The notes: generated by a model not told the origin, from the letters alone. Positions 41,538-51,589 are shown, counted from the stretch's first letter. The stretch is DNA of 64,000 nucleotides from Actinomycetospora cinnamomea (GCF_003096675.1 NZ_QEKW01000004.1:62001-126000); one strand, 5' to 3'. Made by a program: numbers and translations.

Positions 41538-42294
41538 ACAGGTAGTTGCGCTCGGTGTCGACGATCCCCGCGACGGGCCGCCAACCCGCCGACCACGTGC
41601 AGGCCCGGTACCCCCGGTCCGTGAGCCGGTCGAACAGCTCCGCCGCGCGCACCCCGTACTTGCGGGTGTGCCGGTCCTCGATCTCGAGCAGCAGGTGCGG
41701 GCGGTGATGCGCGAGGGTCGCGGCCGCACCGTCGAGCAGCGCGCCCTCCGCGCCCTCGACGTCGGCCTTGACGAGGCGCACCCGCGGCAGGCCGAGGTCG
41801 GCGACGATCGCGTCGACGGTCTCGACCGGCACGGCCTCGAGCCGGTGGCGGGAGAACTCGCGGTTGGGCCCGTCGTCCCGTGCCCCCGCGGTGAGGTAGG
41901 CGCGCCCGTGCACGGGCAGCCCGCGCCGGCGCGGGACGGAGAGGTGTGCCGTACCGGGGGCGGCGCCGAGCGCGACGCGGTGCAGTGCCACCCAGGACAG
42001 CCCGGCCGCGCGGACCCCGAGCTGCAGGGCCCGGTGGGCGGCGCGCTGGGGCTCGAAGGCGTGCACGGCGCCGCTCGGGCCGACGAGGTCGGCGAGCACG
42101 TGGGTGTAGAGCCCGAACTCCGCGCCGACGTCGAGGCAGACGTCACCCGGCCCGACGAGCTCGGCCAGGCCGAGGATCTCCTTCTCGACGACGAGGCGCC
42201 GGCGCGCGCCCGCGGCGAGGACGGCGCGCACCGCGCGGGACCGTCGGGTGCCCCCCGTCCGTCCGTCGGCGGCGGCCACTCCGTCGATCGACAC
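41527..42294 (-). CDS. FkbM-family methyltransferase, antisense within the rnpA-yidD cluster
   Basis: 255 residues from GTG 42294 ([15 protein letters not shown]). SAM-binding motif [41 protein letters not shown] (post-I acidic position); [20 protein letters not shown]; and [20 protein letters not shown], the FkbM DxEGAE motif; ends ERNYLFSP. FkbM proteins O-methylate sugars or natural products. The position is unusual, since rnpA and yidD are normally adjacent. The real substrate is unknown. Confidence 0.87.
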   Translation of the reverse strand: MSIDGVAAADGRTGGTRRSRAVRAVLAAGARRRLVVEKEILGLAELVGPGDVCLDVGAEFGLYTHVLADLVGPSGAVHAFEPQRAAHRALQLGVRAAGLSWVALHRVALGAAPGTAHLSVPRRRGLPVHGRAYLTAGARDDGPNREFSRHRLEAVPVETVDAIVADLGLPRVRLVKADVEGAEGALLDGAAATLAHHRPHLLLEIEDRHTRKYGVRAAELFDRLTDRGYRACTWSAGWRPVAGIVDTERNYLFSP

Positions 42295-42453
42295 AGCGTC
42301 GATGATTTCACGACGGCGGGTCCGGCCCCCGTCGACGGTCGCTTCCCGGAGCCGGGAGGGGCACCATGGCAGCGACGAGTGCGACCGGCGTCCGCCGGGC
42401 CGACGGTGCCCCCGGGGCACGCGGCCCGCGGCCCGAGGAGGAGGACGGCATCG

Positions 42454-42816
42454 GTGGAGCACCGAGCCCCGGTGCAGGACACGCCGACCGGTGACCGGTC
42501 GACCCGGCCATCGGTCGCGGTGCGCGCGCTGGTGGCCGTCCTGCGCTTCTACCAGCGCTGGCTCTCGCCGATGCTCCCGCCGTCGTGCCGCTTCCACCCC
42601 ACCTGCAGCGCCTACGCCGTCGAGGCCCTGCGCACGCACGGGGTCGTGATCGGCACGGGCCTGACCCTGGTCAGGGTGGCCAAGTGCGCGCCCTGGCACC
42701 CTGGAGGCCTGGATCCGGTGCCGCCCCGCGGGCCCCGGACGTGGTGCGGGTGGCCCCGCCGCGCCGCCGACCCGGGGGACGACGTCCCCCACACCGAGGA
42801 GCGAGAGTCGTGCTGA
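42454..42816 (+). CDS. yidD: Membrane protein insertion efficiency factor YidD
   Basis: 120 residues from GTG 42454 behind GGAGGAGGA; GTG 42472 is a plausible shorter start. Core: [40 protein letters not shown], and [16 protein letters not shown], the Cys/Pro pattern of YidD. A Pro/Arg-rich tail follows. YidD assists YidC-dependent insertion. The stop overlaps the yidC start by 7 bp. Confidence 0.94.
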   Translation: MEHRAPVQDTPTGDRSTRPSVAVRALVAVLRFYQRWLSPMLPPSCRFHPTCSAYAVEALRTHGVVIGTGLTLVRVAKCAPWHPGGLDPVPPRGPRTWCGWPRRAADPGDDVPHTEERESC

Positions 42817-44066
42817 ACTTCATCTACTACCCCGTGTCGGCCATCATGTGGTTCTGGCACGAGGTGTTCGGCTTCCTCCTCGGGCCCGCGAACGGCTTCG
42901 CGTGGATGCTGTCGGTGATCTTCCTCGTCTTCACGCTCCGCGCGCTGCTGATCAAGCCGTTCATCAGCCAGGTCCGCTCGATGCGGAAGATGCAGGAGTT
43001 CCAGCCGCAGATCAAGAAGCTGCAGGAGAAGTACAAGAACGACCGGCAGAAGCTCGCCGAGGAGATGCAGAAGCTCCAGCGCGAGCACGGGGTGAACCCC
43101 CTCGGGGGCTGTCTGCCGCTGCTGGTGCAGCTGCCGGTGTTCATCGGCCTGTTCCACGTGCTGCGCGGCTTCCAGCCGAACTACCCGTACAACTACGTCT
43201 TCGACCGGGGCGACATCGAGTCGTTCCTGGCCGCCGACCTGTTCGGGGTACGGCTGTCGGAGGCGGTCGCCGGCGGGATGCCCGCCCCGGGGACCCTCTC
43301 GTTCACCTTCGGCGACTTCCAGGCCCACGTGCTCCCGGTGGCCCTGCCCCTGATGATCGCCGCGGCGGTGGCGACGCACTTCACCGCCCGCATCTCGCAG
43401 CAGCACCAGAGCCCGGCGGCCGCCGCGAACCCCCAGGCCGCGATCATGGGCAAGATCACCATGTGGCTGTTCCCGGCCGGTCTGCTCGTGTTCGGCGTGT
43501 TCTTCCCCGTCGCGATCCTCATCTACTTCCTGAGCCAGAACACCTGGACGCTCGGCCAGCAGTTCCTCATCTACCGCAAGATCGCCCGCGAGGAGGAGGA
43601 GAAGCGCGAGCAGGCTCGCGAGCAGCGCGACAACCTCGCCCCGCGTCCGGGCCAGAAGCCCCAGCGCCAGCGCCCGGCCGGTCCCGCCGGCACCGTTCCG
43701 GCGACCACCGGGACCGACGGCGAGGTCGACGGCGAGGTCGACGGCGAGGTCGACGCCGCCCCGGACGCGACGGCCCCCGCCGACGACCGGCCCGCGCCCG
43801 GCGCGGCCCCGAAGCCCGGCGCGAAGCCGTCGGCTCGTCGGTCCCCCGGCAAGGTCGGCCCGGCACGTTCCGGTGGCGCCCGCCAGGGCTCGGGCAACGC
43901 CGCGCCGGGCAAGGTCGCGCGCGCCGGCGGAAACGGGGCCGGCGGCGGCAAGGGCAAGGGCGGAGCCGCGTCGGGCAGCGGCAACGGCAGCGGCGGCTCC
44001 GGCGGCGGCAAGGGCGGACAGCTCGCCTCTTCGGGCCAGGGCAAGAGGCCGAAGAAGAAGAAGTAG
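42810..44066 (+). CDS. yidC: Membrane protein insertase YidC
   Basis: 418 residues from GTG 42810 ([20 protein letters not shown]). Five-helix actinobacterial form: helices at about 1-30, 30-55 ([19 protein letters not shown], with the hydrophilic-groove Arg), 105-125 ([20 protein letters not shown]), about 175-195 and about 220-250. A cytoplasmic coiled region ([20 protein letters not shown]) lies between the first helices. The C-terminal about 150 residues are disordered, with three EVDG repeats and basic KKKK ending, probably contacting ribosomes. Confidence 0.96.
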   Translation: MLNFIYYPVSAIMWFWHEVFGFLLGPANGFAWMLSVIFLVFTLRALLIKPFISQVRSMRKMQEFQPQIKKLQEKYKNDRQKLAEEMQKLQREHGVNPLGGCLPLLVQLPVFIGLFHVLRGFQPNYPYNYVFDRGDIESFLAADLFGVRLSEAVAGGMPAPGTLSFTFGDFQAHVLPVALPLMIAAAVATHFTARISQQHQSPAAAANPQAAIMGKITMWLFPAGLLVFGVFFPVAILIYFLSQNTWTLGQQFLIYRKIAREEEEKREQAREQRDNLAPRPGQKPQRQRPAGPAGTVPATTGTDGEVDGEVDGEVDAAPDATAPADDRPAPGAAPKPGAKPSARRSPGKVGPARSGGARQGSGNAAPGKVARAGGNGAGGGKGKGGAASGSGNGSGGSGGGKGGQLASSGQGKRPKKKK

Positions 44067-44226
44067 CCCCACGGCGAGGGCGCGACGTCGCCGCCCCCGC
44101 CGTCCGTCCGGTCCCGTGCGCGAACTCCCGCGGCACGGATCGGACCACTCGACCCGCACGCCCGCGCGATGCCGGCGCGATGCGTGCCAGACAGGCCCCG
44201 GCAGGACCGGGCGGAAGGGAGACGGC

Positions 44227-44778
44227 GTGTCGGAGACGGTGGCGTCGCAGGACGAGGACCGGGCGGACGCGGTGGCGCCCGCGGAGGACGCCTCGAGGGC
44301 CGAGCGCAGCTCGGAGGACCAGCTGGTCCGCGAGGGCGACATCGCGGGCGACTACCTCGAGCGTCTGCTCGACATCCTCGACTTCGACGGGGACATCGAC
44401 CTCGACGTCGAGGCGGGGCGGGCGGTCGTCAGCGTGGACGGGGGCAAGGACCTCGAGAAGCTCGTCGGCGCCCGCGGCGACGTCCTCGAGGCGCTCCAGG
44501 AGCTGACGCGTCTGGCGGTCCAGCAGGCGACCGGATCGCGGAACCGGCTCATGCTCGACATCGCGGGCTGGCGCTCCCAGCGGCGCTCCGAGCTCACCGA
44601 TCTCGGGCGCCAGGCGGCCCAGGAGGCCAAGGACACGGGGCACAGCCAGCGGATGCGGTTCATGACCCCGTTCGAGCGCAAGATCGTGCACGACGCCGTC
44701 GCGTCGGTCGGCGGCGTCCGCAGCGAGAGCGAGGGCGAGGAGCCCCGCCGTCGCGTCGTGGTCCACCCGGCGGGCTGA
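44227..44778 (+). CDS. khpB: KhpB/Jag-type RNA-binding protein (KH-R3H)
   Basis: 183 residues from GTG 44227 (VSETVASQDEDRADAVAP), preceded by GGAAGGGAGAC. Acidic N-terminus; KH domain with DYLERLLDILDFDGDIDLDV, then GGKDLEKLVGARGDVLEALQ (GxxG-like loop); R3H domain with RSELTDLGRQAAQEAKDT and MTPFERKIVHDAVASVGG. Equivalent of Rv3920c. It binds RNA and is linked to growth and wall synthesis in Gram-positives. The order yidC-khpB-rsmG is standard. Confidence 0.92.
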   Translation: MSETVASQDEDRADAVAPAEDASRAERSSEDQLVREGDIAGDYLERLLDILDFDGDIDLDVEAGRAVVSVDGGKDLEKLVGARGDVLEALQELTRLAVQQATGSRNRLMLDIAGWRSQRRSELTDLGRQAAQEAKDTGHSQRMRFMTPFERKIVHDAVASVGGVRSESEGEEPRRRVVVHPAG

Positions 44779-44828
44779 GCACCGTGCCCGGGGGTCCAGC
44801 TCGACTCCGCTCCGTGTCCCGGCCGCAC

Positions 44829-44842
44829 GTTCCACGTGGAAC
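44829..44842. promoter_or_regulatory. parS: parS site upstream of rsmG
   Basis: GTTCCACGTGGAAC, a perfect 14-bp palindrome matching the actinobacterial parS consensus GTTTCACGTGRAAC except at one position per arm at most. It lies 7 bp before the rsmG start and would nucleate ParB binding. Confidence 0.88.
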
Positions 44843-44848
44843 ACAGCC

Positions 44849-45592
44849 GTGAGCACCGCCCGCGGCGGGCCGGCCGAGGGTGGTGACGTCACGGACAGGC
44901 CGGCGGTGCCCGAGACACCGCCGGCGGCCGCCGAGGTGTTCGGCGACCAGCTCCCGGTGGCCGAGCGCTACGTCGAGCTCCTCGCCGGGCCCGGCCACGA
45001 CCAGGGCGTGATCGGTCCCCGCGAGCTGCCGCGCCTCTGGGAGCGCCACGTGCTCAACAGCGCGGCGGTCGGCGAGGTGCTGCCGGTGGGTGCCACTGTG
45101 GTCGACATCGGCTCGGGGGCGGGGCTCCCCGGCGTGCCGCTCGCGCTCGCGCGGCCGGACCTCGCCATCACGTTGCTCGAGCCGATGGCGCGGCGCGTCG
45201 CGTGGCTCGAGCGGGTGGTGGACGAGCTGGGCCTCGGGGTCACCGTCGTCCGGGGCCGGGCCGAGGAGCGCGAGACGCGGCGGCGGTGCGGCGAGAGCGA
45301 CGTGGTCACCGCCCGGGCCGTCGCCCCGATGGGGCGGCTCGCGACCTGGTCGCTCCCCCTCGTCCGGCCGGGTGGGACCCTGGCCGCGATGAAGGGCGCG
45401 AGCGCCGCGAGCGAGGTCGAGCGCGACCTCAAGGAGATCCGCGCCGCCGGCGGCGAGGACTGCCGGGTGGTGCGGTGCGGCGTGGGAGACGCGGCCACGA
45501 CGGTCGTGCTGGTAAGCCGGAGCGAGCGGCGTGGGACGTCCCCCGGTTCCGGGCGCCGCGCCCGCGGCAGGAAGGATCGAGCCCGTGACTGA
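44849..45592 (+). CDS. rsmG: 16S rRNA (guanine-N7)-methyltransferase RsmG
   Basis: 247 residues from GTG 44849. RsmG features: PRELPRLWERHVLNSAAVGE, VVDIGSGAGLPGVPLALARP (SAM motif I), LEPMARRVAWLERVVDELGL, DVVTARAVAPMGRLATWSLP and GTLAAMKGASAASEVE. It methylates G527 (E. coli numbering) in the 530 loop; loss gives low-level streptomycin resistance. A basic tail ([14 protein letters not shown]) ends 8 bp inside parA, so the two are coupled. Confidence 0.96.
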   Translation: MSTARGGPAEGGDVTDRPAVPETPPAAAEVFGDQLPVAERYVELLAGPGHDQGVIGPRELPRLWERHVLNSAAVGEVLPVGATVVDIGSGAGLPGVPLALARPDLAITLLEPMARRVAWLERVVDELGLGVTVVRGRAEERETRRRCGESDVVTARAVAPMGRLATWSLPLVRPGGTLAAMKGASAASEVERDLKEIRAAGGEDCRVVRCGVGDAATTVVLVSRSERRGTSPGSGRRARGRKDRARD

Positions 45593-46661
45593 GCGATCGA
45601 CGTCCACCCCGGCGGGTCGAGCCGTCGCCGAGCGCCCGGTTCCACGTGAAACTCCTCGCGGGGACCGCCCGTCCGCGGAGAAGGTGCGCGAGGCGGTGAG
45701 CGACGCGGCCGCCAGTGCCGGCGCCGGGGTGCTCGGCGCCGGGGAGGTGCTGTACCCGGGCGCCGACGAGGGCATGACGCCGATCGCCGAGGAGGCGGCA
45801 CGCGCCGCGCGCGTCCTGCACCCCGAGGACCACCGGCTGCCGCGGCCGACCGAGCGCCGCATCATCACCGTCGCCAACCAGAAGGGCGGCGTCGGCAAGA
45901 CGACGAGCGCGGTCAACCTGGCCGCCGCCCTGTCGCTGCACGGGTCGCGCGTGCTCGTGGTCGACCTCGACCCGCAGGGCAACGCGAGCACCGCGCTCGG
46001 CGTCGACCACCGCAGCGGCACGCCCTCGATCTACGAGGTGCTGCTCGGGGAGATGACGATCGACGAGGCCGCCGCCGTGTGCGAGCGCTCGTCGGACCTG
46101 CTGTGCGTGCCGGCGACGATCGACCTGGCGGGCTCGGAGATCGAGCTCGTCTCGATGCTCAACCGGGAGTCGCGGCTCAAGAACGCGTTGACGACGGAGG
46201 CGCTCGACCGCCTCGACGTCGACTACGTCATCATCGACTGCCCGCCGTCGCTCGGGCTGCTCACGCTGAACGCGATGGTCGCGGCGCCCGAGGTGCTGAT
46301 CCCGATCCAGTGCGAGTACTACGCGCTGGAGGGGCTCTCCCAGCTGCTCAACAACATCGCGTTGGTGCAGTCGCACCTCAACCCGCAGCTGCACGTCTCC
46401 ACGATCCTGCTGACGATGTACGACGGGCGCACGAAGCTCGCCGACCAGGTGACCACCGAGGTGCGCAACCACTTCGGCGAGATCGTGCTGCGCACCGTCA
46501 TCCCGCGCAGCGTCAAGGTCTCCGAGGCACCCGGCTTCGGGCAGACGGTGCTGACCTACGACCCGGGCTCGCGCGGAGCGATGAGCTACCTGGACGCGGC
46601 CCGCGAGGTCGCCGCCCGCACCGTCGTGCGGCGCCAGCCGGAGGGTGAGGGAGCGCGATGA
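45585..46661 (+). CDS. parA: Chromosome partitioning ATPase ParA
   Basis: 358 residues from GTG 45585. The N-terminal about 95 residues are low-complexity. The core starts [20 protein letters not shown] (deviant Walker A with signature Lys), then [40 protein letters not shown] and [20 protein letters not shown]. It forms nucleoid gradients that move ParB-parS complexes. A parS site lies inside its 5' coding region, and the TGA overlaps the parB ATG. Confidence 0.97.
   Translation: MTERSTSTPAGRAVAERPVPRETPRGDRPSAEKVREAVSDAAASAGAGVLGAGEVLYPGADEGMTPIAEEAARAARVLHPEDHRLPRPTERRIITVANQKGGVGKTTSAVNLAAALSLHGSRVLVVDLDPQGNASTALGVDHRSGTPSIYEVLLGEMTIDEAAAVCERSSDLLCVPATIDLAGSEIELVSMLNRESRLKNALTTEALDRLDVDYVIIDCPPSLGLLTLNAMVAAPEVLIPIQCEYYALEGLSQLLNNIALVQSHLNPQLHVSTILLTMYDGRTKLADQVTTEVRNHFGEIVLRTVIPRSVKVSEAPGFGQTVLTYDPGSRGAMSYLDAAREVAARTVVRRQPEGEGAR
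45639..45652. promoter_or_regulatory. parS: parS site inside the parA coding region
   Basis: GTTCCACGTGAAAC, one mismatch from the perfect palindrome GTTTCACGTGAAAC. It encodes VPRET of the ParA N-terminal extension. Together with 44829-44842 it places a centromere-like cluster 6-7 kb from oriC. Confidence 0.9.
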
Positions 46662-47758
46662 CGGAGCGGACCGAGCGTCGGGGCGGGCTGGGCCGGGGGC
46701 TCGCGGCCCTGATCCCCACCGGTCCCCCGGAGACCGAGCCCGCGCCGTCGCCGTCAAGCCACGGCCTGGGCGCGCGGGCGGCGGACGTCGTCATCGGCGC
46801 GCGGCGGGGCGAGGACCCCGTGTCGTCCGCGTCGTCCGCGGCGACCGCGGAGGGCGGGGACGAGACGCCGGCGTCGCCCGAGGTGACCGGGAGCGAGGTC
46901 GCCGGCGCGGTCTACCGCGAGGTACGCCTCGACGGCATCCGACCGAACCCGCGGCAGCCGCGGCAGGTGTTCGACGAGGAGGCTCTCGCCGAGCTCGAAC
47001 ACTCGATCCGCGAGTTCGGGCTCCTGCAGCCGATCGTGGTCCGCGAGCTCGGCGAGCCCGAGCCGTCACCGGACGGCGGGCCGTCGCTCACCCACGAGCT
47101 CGTGATGGGCGAGCGTCGCTGGCGGGCCGCCCAGCGGGTGGGGCTCGAACACATCCCGGCGATCGTGCGGCGCACGCCGGACGACACGTTGCTGCGCGAC
47201 GCGCTGCTCGAGAACATCCACCGGGTCCAGCTGAACCCGCTGGAGGAGGCCGCGGCCTACCAGCAACTGCTCACCGAGTTCGACGTGACGCACGAGCAGC
47301 TCGCCGACCGGATCGGCCGCAGCCGGCCCGCGATCACCAACACGATCCGTCTGCTGCGTCTCCCCGTCGCCGTCCAGCGGCGGGTCGCGGCCGGGGTGCT
47401 GTCCGCCGGCCACGCGCGCGCGTTGCTCGGGCTCGACGACCCGGGCGCGCAGGAGGAGCTGGCCGCGCGCATCGTGGCCGAGGGGCTGTCCGTGCGGGCG
47501 GCCGAGGAGGCCGTGACGCTCGCCCGCGGCGGGACCCCCGGCGGGGGCAAGCGGGCGCCCGCGCGGCGGCCGATGCACGCGCCGGGACTCCAGGACCTCG
47601 CGGAACGGCTGTCGGACACGTTCGACACCCGCGTCAAGGTCGAGCTGGGCCAGCGCAAGGGCCGGATCGTCGTCGAGTTCGGCTCGGTGGACGATCTGGA
47701 GCGCATCGCGCGCCTGATGGGCCGGGACCCGTCCTCGGGCCCGTCACCCCAGGAGTGA
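46658..47758 (+). CDS. parB: Chromosome partitioning protein ParB
   Basis: 366 residues, ATG overlapping the parA stop. The N-terminal ParA-interacting patch starts [20 protein letters not shown]. CTPase/ParB domain: [40 protein letters not shown] (GERR motif) and [43 protein letters not shown]. The C-terminal dimerisation domain carries [18 protein letters not shown]. Loads on parS as a sliding clamp and spreads. Confidence 0.97.
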   Translation: MTERTERRGGLGRGLAALIPTGPPETEPAPSPSSHGLGARAADVVIGARRGEDPVSSASSAATAEGGDETPASPEVTGSEVAGAVYREVRLDGIRPNPRQPRQVFDEEALAELEHSIREFGLLQPIVVRELGEPEPSPDGGPSLTHELVMGERRWRAAQRVGLEHIPAIVRRTPDDTLLRDALLENIHRVQLNPLEEAAAYQQLLTEFDVTHEQLADRIGRSRPAITNTIRLLRLPVAVQRRVAAGVLSAGHARALLGLDDPGAQEELAARIVAEGLSVRAAEEAVTLARGGTPGGGKRAPARRPMHAPGLQDLAERLSDTFDTRVKVELGQRKGRIVVEFGSVDDLERIARLMGRDPSSGPSPQE

Positions 47759-47771
47759 TCGCCGGGGCGCC

Positions 47772-47807
47772 CAGCGTCGATCTGGGGGCGCCCTGAGATC
47801 GACGCTG
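47772..47807. terminator. parAB terminator hairpin
   Basis: 12-bp perfect stem CAGCGTCGATCT / AGATCGACGCTG around a GC-rich 12-nt loop, 13 bp after the parB stop. A competing GGGCGCCC hairpin overlaps the left arm. Confidence 0.75.
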
Positions 47808-47947
47808 ACGCGTGGGCGGTGGTAGGGAGCGGGCTCGTCGGTGACGCCGAGCACGCGGTTCGTCCGGCCGGGGGACCCCGTGGCCGGGACGTCGATGAGC
47901 GGGGACCGTATCCTCGCGCCGGAGATTCGTCGGGGAAGGCGGGACGC

Positions 47948-48628
47948 GTGACGCGGAGCTGTGTCGGGGTCACCCTCGACAACATCGAGGAGCTGCCCAA
48001 GCAGTGTCGCCGCTGCGTCTACTGGGAGATCCCGCCGCACCTCGCCGACCAGGCCGAGGAGTTCGGCACCGTCGAGCTGGAGAAGGAGGCGTGGGTCAGC
48101 GGGGTGCTGCTGGAGTGGGGCTCGTGCGGGCGCATCGCCCACGTCGACGGCGTCCCCGCCGGGTTCGCGTTCTACGCGCCGCCGTCCGTGGTGCCGCGGG
48201 CTGCCGCGTTCCCCACCGCCCCGGTCTCCCCCGACGCGGTCCTCCTCTGCGGCCTGCACGTGCTGCCCGACTTCGCGGGCGAGGGCCTCGGGCGACTGCT
48301 GGTCCAGGACGTCGTGCGGGACCTGACCCGGCGCGGGGTGAAGGCCGTCGAGTCGTTCGCCGACGACGGCGAGCGCCCGCGCTTCGAGGGCCACGGCCGC
48401 ACCGAGCTGGGCACGCCGACGTGCGTGCTGCCCGCCGCGTTCCTGCGCGCCGTCGGCTTCAAGACGGTGGCGCCGCACCCGCGCTGGCCGCGGATGCGCT
48501 ACGAGCTGCGCACCGGCTTCAACTGGAAGGAGGACGTCGAGGCGGCCATCGCCCAGCTGCTGGGAACGGTGACCATCTCGACGGCCCCGGCCGCGCCGGC
48601 GCCCGCCCGGGTGACGTCCCGGTCCTGA
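47948..48628 (+). CDS. GNAT-family acetyltransferase, Rv3916c-like
   Basis: 226 residues from GTG 47948 (VTRSCVGVTLDNIEELPKQC). An N-terminal CRRCVYWE cluster is followed by GNAT elements: HVDGVPAGFAFYAPPSVVPR, then LLCGLHVLPDFAGEGLGRLL with the acetyl-CoA pyrophosphate loop (EGLGR), and AVESFADDGERPRFEGHGRT. It occupies the same place between parB and cwlM as Rv3916c in M. tuberculosis, but here is encoded on the parB strand, convergent with cwlM. Acceptor unknown. Confidence 0.8.
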   Translation: MTRSCVGVTLDNIEELPKQCRRCVYWEIPPHLADQAEEFGTVELEKEAWVSGVLLEWGSCGRIAHVDGVPAGFAFYAPPSVVPRAAAFPTAPVSPDAVLLCGLHVLPDFAGEGLGRLLVQDVVRDLTRRGVKAVESFADDGERPRFEGHGRTELGTPTCVLPAAFLRAVGFKTVAPHPRWPRMRYELRTGFNWKEDVEAAIAQLLGTVTISTAPAAPAPARVTSRS

Positions 48629-48629
48629 G

Positions 48630-48658
48630 GGGCGGGTCCCGGGGACGAGGCCCCGCCG
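48630..48658. terminator. Possible bidirectional terminator between convergent genes
   Basis: GGGGCGGG and CCCCGCC arms around an internal GTCCCGGGGAC palindrome in the 32-bp gap between the GNAT gene and cwlM. Compact, imperfect stem. Confidence 0.5.
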
Positions 48659-48660
48659 GG

Positions 48661-49818
48661 CTAGACGCCGGCGGGGCGGTTGTTCTCCCGCTGCAGGACC
48701 TCGGCCCACGTGAAGGTGCCGGTGGGCTTGTCGTCCTGACCGAGCAGGTACAGCCGCTTGACCGCGACGAGGATGCCCTCGGCCACGACGTCGCGGAAGC
48801 CGGGGTCGAGCAGGGCGGCGCGGTCGCGGTCGTTGGTGAGGTAGCCGATCTCGACGCGCACGGCCGGCATCCGGGTCAGCCGCAGCAGCTCCCACGGGCG
48901 CCCGTGGACACCGCAGTCGAGCATGCGGGTGCGGGCCAGCAGCTCGCGGTGGATGAAGCCCGCGAGGGCCTCGCCGACCGTCGAGGTGGCGCCGTTGCCG
49001 GTGCCGAAGTGGAACGCCGCCAGGCCGTTCGCCGCCGGGCTCGAGTTGGCGTCGACGTGCAGCGAGAGCACGACGTCGGCGCCCGCGGAGTTGGCGAAGC
49101 CGGCGCGCTCCGCGTCGGTGGGGCAGTCGTGGGGGCCGTGGGAGAGCAGCGCCTCCATGCCCGCTGCGGCCATCCGCCCCTCGAGGCGCCGGGCCACGTC
49201 GGCGACCAGCCCGGCCTCGGTGACCGCATCGGGCCCGCTGCCGACGAAGACGCCCCGGTCGGCGCCGCCGTGGCCGGGGTCGATGACGATGCGCTTGCCC
49301 GAGAGCCGCGGCCCGGCCCGGTGCAGCCGCTCCTGCTCGCGCAGCAGGCCGGGGCGACCACCGGTGACCTTGCGGCCGAGGTAACCGAGGTGGCGCAGGG
49401 TGCGGGGCCCGCACATGCCGTCGGGGCTCATGCCGTAGTCGCGCTGGAAGCTGCGCAGGGCCTGCTCGGTCTGGCGGCCGAAGACGCCGTCCGCGCGCCC
49501 GGAGTCGTACCCGAGCTCCAGCAGGCGCTCCTGCAGTGAGAACACGTCGTCGCCGGTCAGCGGGGACTGGGTGTTGAGCAGCAGCATCCGGTCGCCGAGG
49601 GACCAGCGCGCGTCACGCAGCGCCCGGTAGGTGGCGGGGCCGACGATGCCGTCGGTGATCAGACCGCGTTGCTGCTGGAAGACCCGGACCGCGTGCTCCA
49701 GCGCATCGTCGAACAGGGCGGGACCGGGACCGGCGGGCTCGAGGATGCCCATCTCCTCGAGGGCTGCGCGGACCTCGGCGACCGGCGGGCCGGCGTCACC
49801 GCGGCTCAGCAGCTGCAT
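48661..49818 (-). CDS. cwlM: CwlM-like N-acetylmuramoyl-L-alanine amidase family protein
   Basis: 385 residues from ATG 49818 (MQLLSRGDAGPPVAEVRAAL), no signal peptide. Two peptidoglycan-binding-type repeats (about 1-70 and 75-145; VFQQQRGLITDGIVGPATYR and GYDSGRADGVFGRQTEQAL), then an Amidase_3 domain: IVIDPGHGGADRGVFVG, TEAGLVADVARRLEG, VLSLHVDANSS and VRVEIGYLTN. The zinc His/Glu positions seem kept. In mycobacteria CwlM is a cytoplasmic, PknB-phosphorylated activator of MurA rather than a wall hydrolase; lack of a leader supports that role. Confidence 0.92.
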   Translation of the reverse strand: MQLLSRGDAGPPVAEVRAALEEMGILEPAGPGPALFDDALEHAVRVFQQQRGLITDGIVGPATYRALRDARWSLGDRMLLLNTQSPLTGDDVFSLQERLLELGYDSGRADGVFGRQTEQALRSFQRDYGMSPDGMCGPRTLRHLGYLGRKVTGGRPGLLREQERLHRAGPRLSGKRIVIDPGHGGADRGVFVGSGPDAVTEAGLVADVARRLEGRMAAAGMEALLSHGPHDCPTDAERAGFANSAGADVVLSLHVDANSSPAANGLAAFHFGTGNGATSTVGEALAGFIHRELLARTRMLDCGVHGRPWELLRLTRMPAVRVEIGYLTNDRDRAALLDPGFRDVVAEGILVAVKRLYLLGQDDKPTGTFTWAEVLQRENNRPAGV

Positions 49819-49968
49819 GCAGTTCGCTCCCGATCGTCCGCGCCCGGGTCCGGTCGCCCGGTGTGGTCGCGCCTCACTGGCACCTCATTGTGCCCTGCCG
49901 GGCACGTCACGCCGTGCAGCGGGGCGCCGCCGCGGGTCACGGTTCGGACGCGTCGACCGGACACGCGA

Positions 49969-50010
49969 CGGCGCCGGGCGGCCACCGTGGAAGGGGGCCA
50001 CCCGGCGCCG
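49969..50010. terminator. trxA terminator hairpin
   Basis: CGGCGCCGGG / CCCGGCGCCG arms plus an extended CGGCC/GGCCA pairing around a short loop, in the gap between trxA and cwlM. It would end the leftward sigM-trxA transcript. Confidence 0.75.
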
Positions 50011-50048
50011 GGGGTCGGGTGCCGGGTCCGCGACGGACCCGGTCGATG

Positions 50049-50375
50049 TCAGTTGATGACGTCCGAGAGGTCGTCCAGCAGGGCCGACTTCGGCCGGGCA
50101 CCGACGATCTGCTTGACCGGCTTGCCGCCCTGGAAGACGAGCAGGGTGGGGATCGACATGACCTGGTAGTCGCGCGCGGTGGCGGGGTTCTGGTCGATGT
50201 CGAGCTTGGCCACCGTCAGCTTGTCGCCGTGCTCGGCGGCGATCTCCTCGAGGACGGGGGCGACCATCTTGCACGGGCCGCACCAGGTCGCCCAGAAGTC
50301 GACGACGACGGGCTTGTCGCTGCCCAGGACCTCGTCGGCGAAGGTGGCATCGGTGACGTTCACGGGCGCGCTCAT
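50049..50375 (-). CDS. trxA: Thioredoxin
   Basis: 108 residues from ATG 50375 (MSAPVNVTDATFADEVLGSD). Active site VVVDFWATWCGPCKMVAPVL with WCGPC, conserved cis-Pro in QVMSIPTLLVFQGGKPVKQI. General disulfide reductase recycled by TrxB, encoded 49 bp upstream. The trxB-trxA-cwlM order equals Rv3913-Rv3915. Confidence 0.97.
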   Translation of the reverse strand: MSAPVNVTDATFADEVLGSDKPVVVDFWATWCGPCKMVAPVLEEIAAEHGDKLTVAKLDIDQNPATARDYQVMSIPTLLVFQGGKPVKQIVGARPKSALLDDLSDVIN

Positions 50376-50424
50376 CGGCGGCTCTCCTCGGTCGGGTTCA
50401 GGGGTCGGCTTCTCGGGCGGGGGT

Positions 50425-51540
50425 TCAGGACGGGGCGGGCACGGCGTCGCCGGCGGGCTCGGGCGATCCCTCGTCCACCGAGCCCCCGGCCGCCCGGCCG
50501 TCGCCGGCGACGGGGCCGCCGGCACGGGCGTGGATGGAGTCGAGCTCGTCCACCTCCGCGCCGTCGACGCCCGGGGTGGGCGGCGGCGCGGTGTCGCGGT
50601 GGGGCGCGGCGGGCTGCTCCGCGAGCCAGCGCTCGGCGTCGATGGACGCCTGGCACCCGCTGCCGGCGGCGGTGACGGCCTGCCGGTAGGTGTGGTCGAC
50701 GAGGTCGCCGCAGGCGAAGACGCCCGGCACGTTGGTGCCGGTGCCGGGCAGGGCGACACGGACGTAGCCCTCGTCGTCCGTGTCGACCACGTCGCGCACC
50801 AGGGCGGAGCGGGGGTCGTGGCCGACGGCGACGAACATGCCGGTCACGGCCAGCGTCTCCTCCTCGCCGGTCACGGTGTTGCGCACGCGGACACCCTCGA
50901 CGGTGGTGTCGCCGAGGACCTCCTCGACCACGGTGTCCGTCCGAATCGTGATCTTGGGATCCTGGCGGGCGCGCTCCAGCATGATCCCGGATGCCCGGAA
51001 CTCGCTGCGCCGGTGCAGGATCGTCACCGACCGGGCGAAACGCGTGAGGAAGGTGGCCTCCTCCATCGCCGAGTCGCCGCCGCCGACCACGACGATGTCG
51101 TGGTCGCGGAAGAAGAAGCCGTCGCAGGTCGCGCAGGCGCTGACGCCGCGGCCGAGCAGCCGCTCCTCGCCGGGCACGCCGAGATACCGTGCCTGGGCGC
51201 CCATCGCGAGGATGATCGCGCGGGCGAAGTGGTCGGTGCCGTTGACGTGCACCGACTTGACGTCACCGCGGAGGTCGACCGACTCGACGTCCTCGGGGCG
51301 CAGCACCGCGCCGAAGCGCTCGGCCTGCCGGCGCATGCGGTCCATGAGCTCGGGGCCCTGGATCTCGTCCGCGAAACCCGGGTAGTTCTCGACGCCCGTG
51401 GTGGTCATCAGGGCGCCGCCGAACTGGCTGCCCTCGAAGACCAGCACGTCGAGCTGGGCCCGCGACGAGTACACCGCCGCGGTGTACCCGGCGGGACCCG
51501 AGCCCACGATGATCACGTCGTGGATGGTCTGGTCGCTCAC
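50425..51540 (-). CDS. trxB: Thioredoxin reductase with an unusual C-terminal extension
   Basis: 371 residues from GTG 51540 ([20 protein letters not shown]). FAD motif [18 protein letters not shown]; redox pair [13 protein letters not shown] (CxxC); NADPH motif [20 protein letters not shown]; and [20 protein letters not shown]. The family normally ends near WLAEQ. Here about 60 further acidic, Pro-rich residues follow and carry no known domain. Reduces thioredoxin with NADPH. Confidence 0.95.
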   Translation of the reverse strand: MSDQTIHDVIIVGSGPAGYTAAVYSSRAQLDVLVFEGSQFGGALMTTTGVENYPGFADEIQGPELMDRMRRQAERFGAVLRPEDVESVDLRGDVKSVHVNGTDHFARAIILAMGAQARYLGVPGEERLLGRGVSACATCDGFFFRDHDIVVVGGGDSAMEEATFLTRFARSVTILHRRSEFRASGIMLERARQDPKITIRTDTVVEEVLGDTTVEGVRVRNTVTGEEETLAVTGMFVAVGHDPRSALVRDVVDTDDEGYVRVALPGTGTNVPGVFACGDLVDHTYRQAVTAAGSGCQASIDAERWLAEQPAAPHRDTAPPPTPGVDGAEVDELDSIHARAGGPVAGDGRAAGGSVDEGSPEPAGDAVPAPS

Positions 51541-51589
51541 GTCGGCCTCAACGCTCGTCACGCCCCCAGGATTCCCCGCGCGACGCCGC

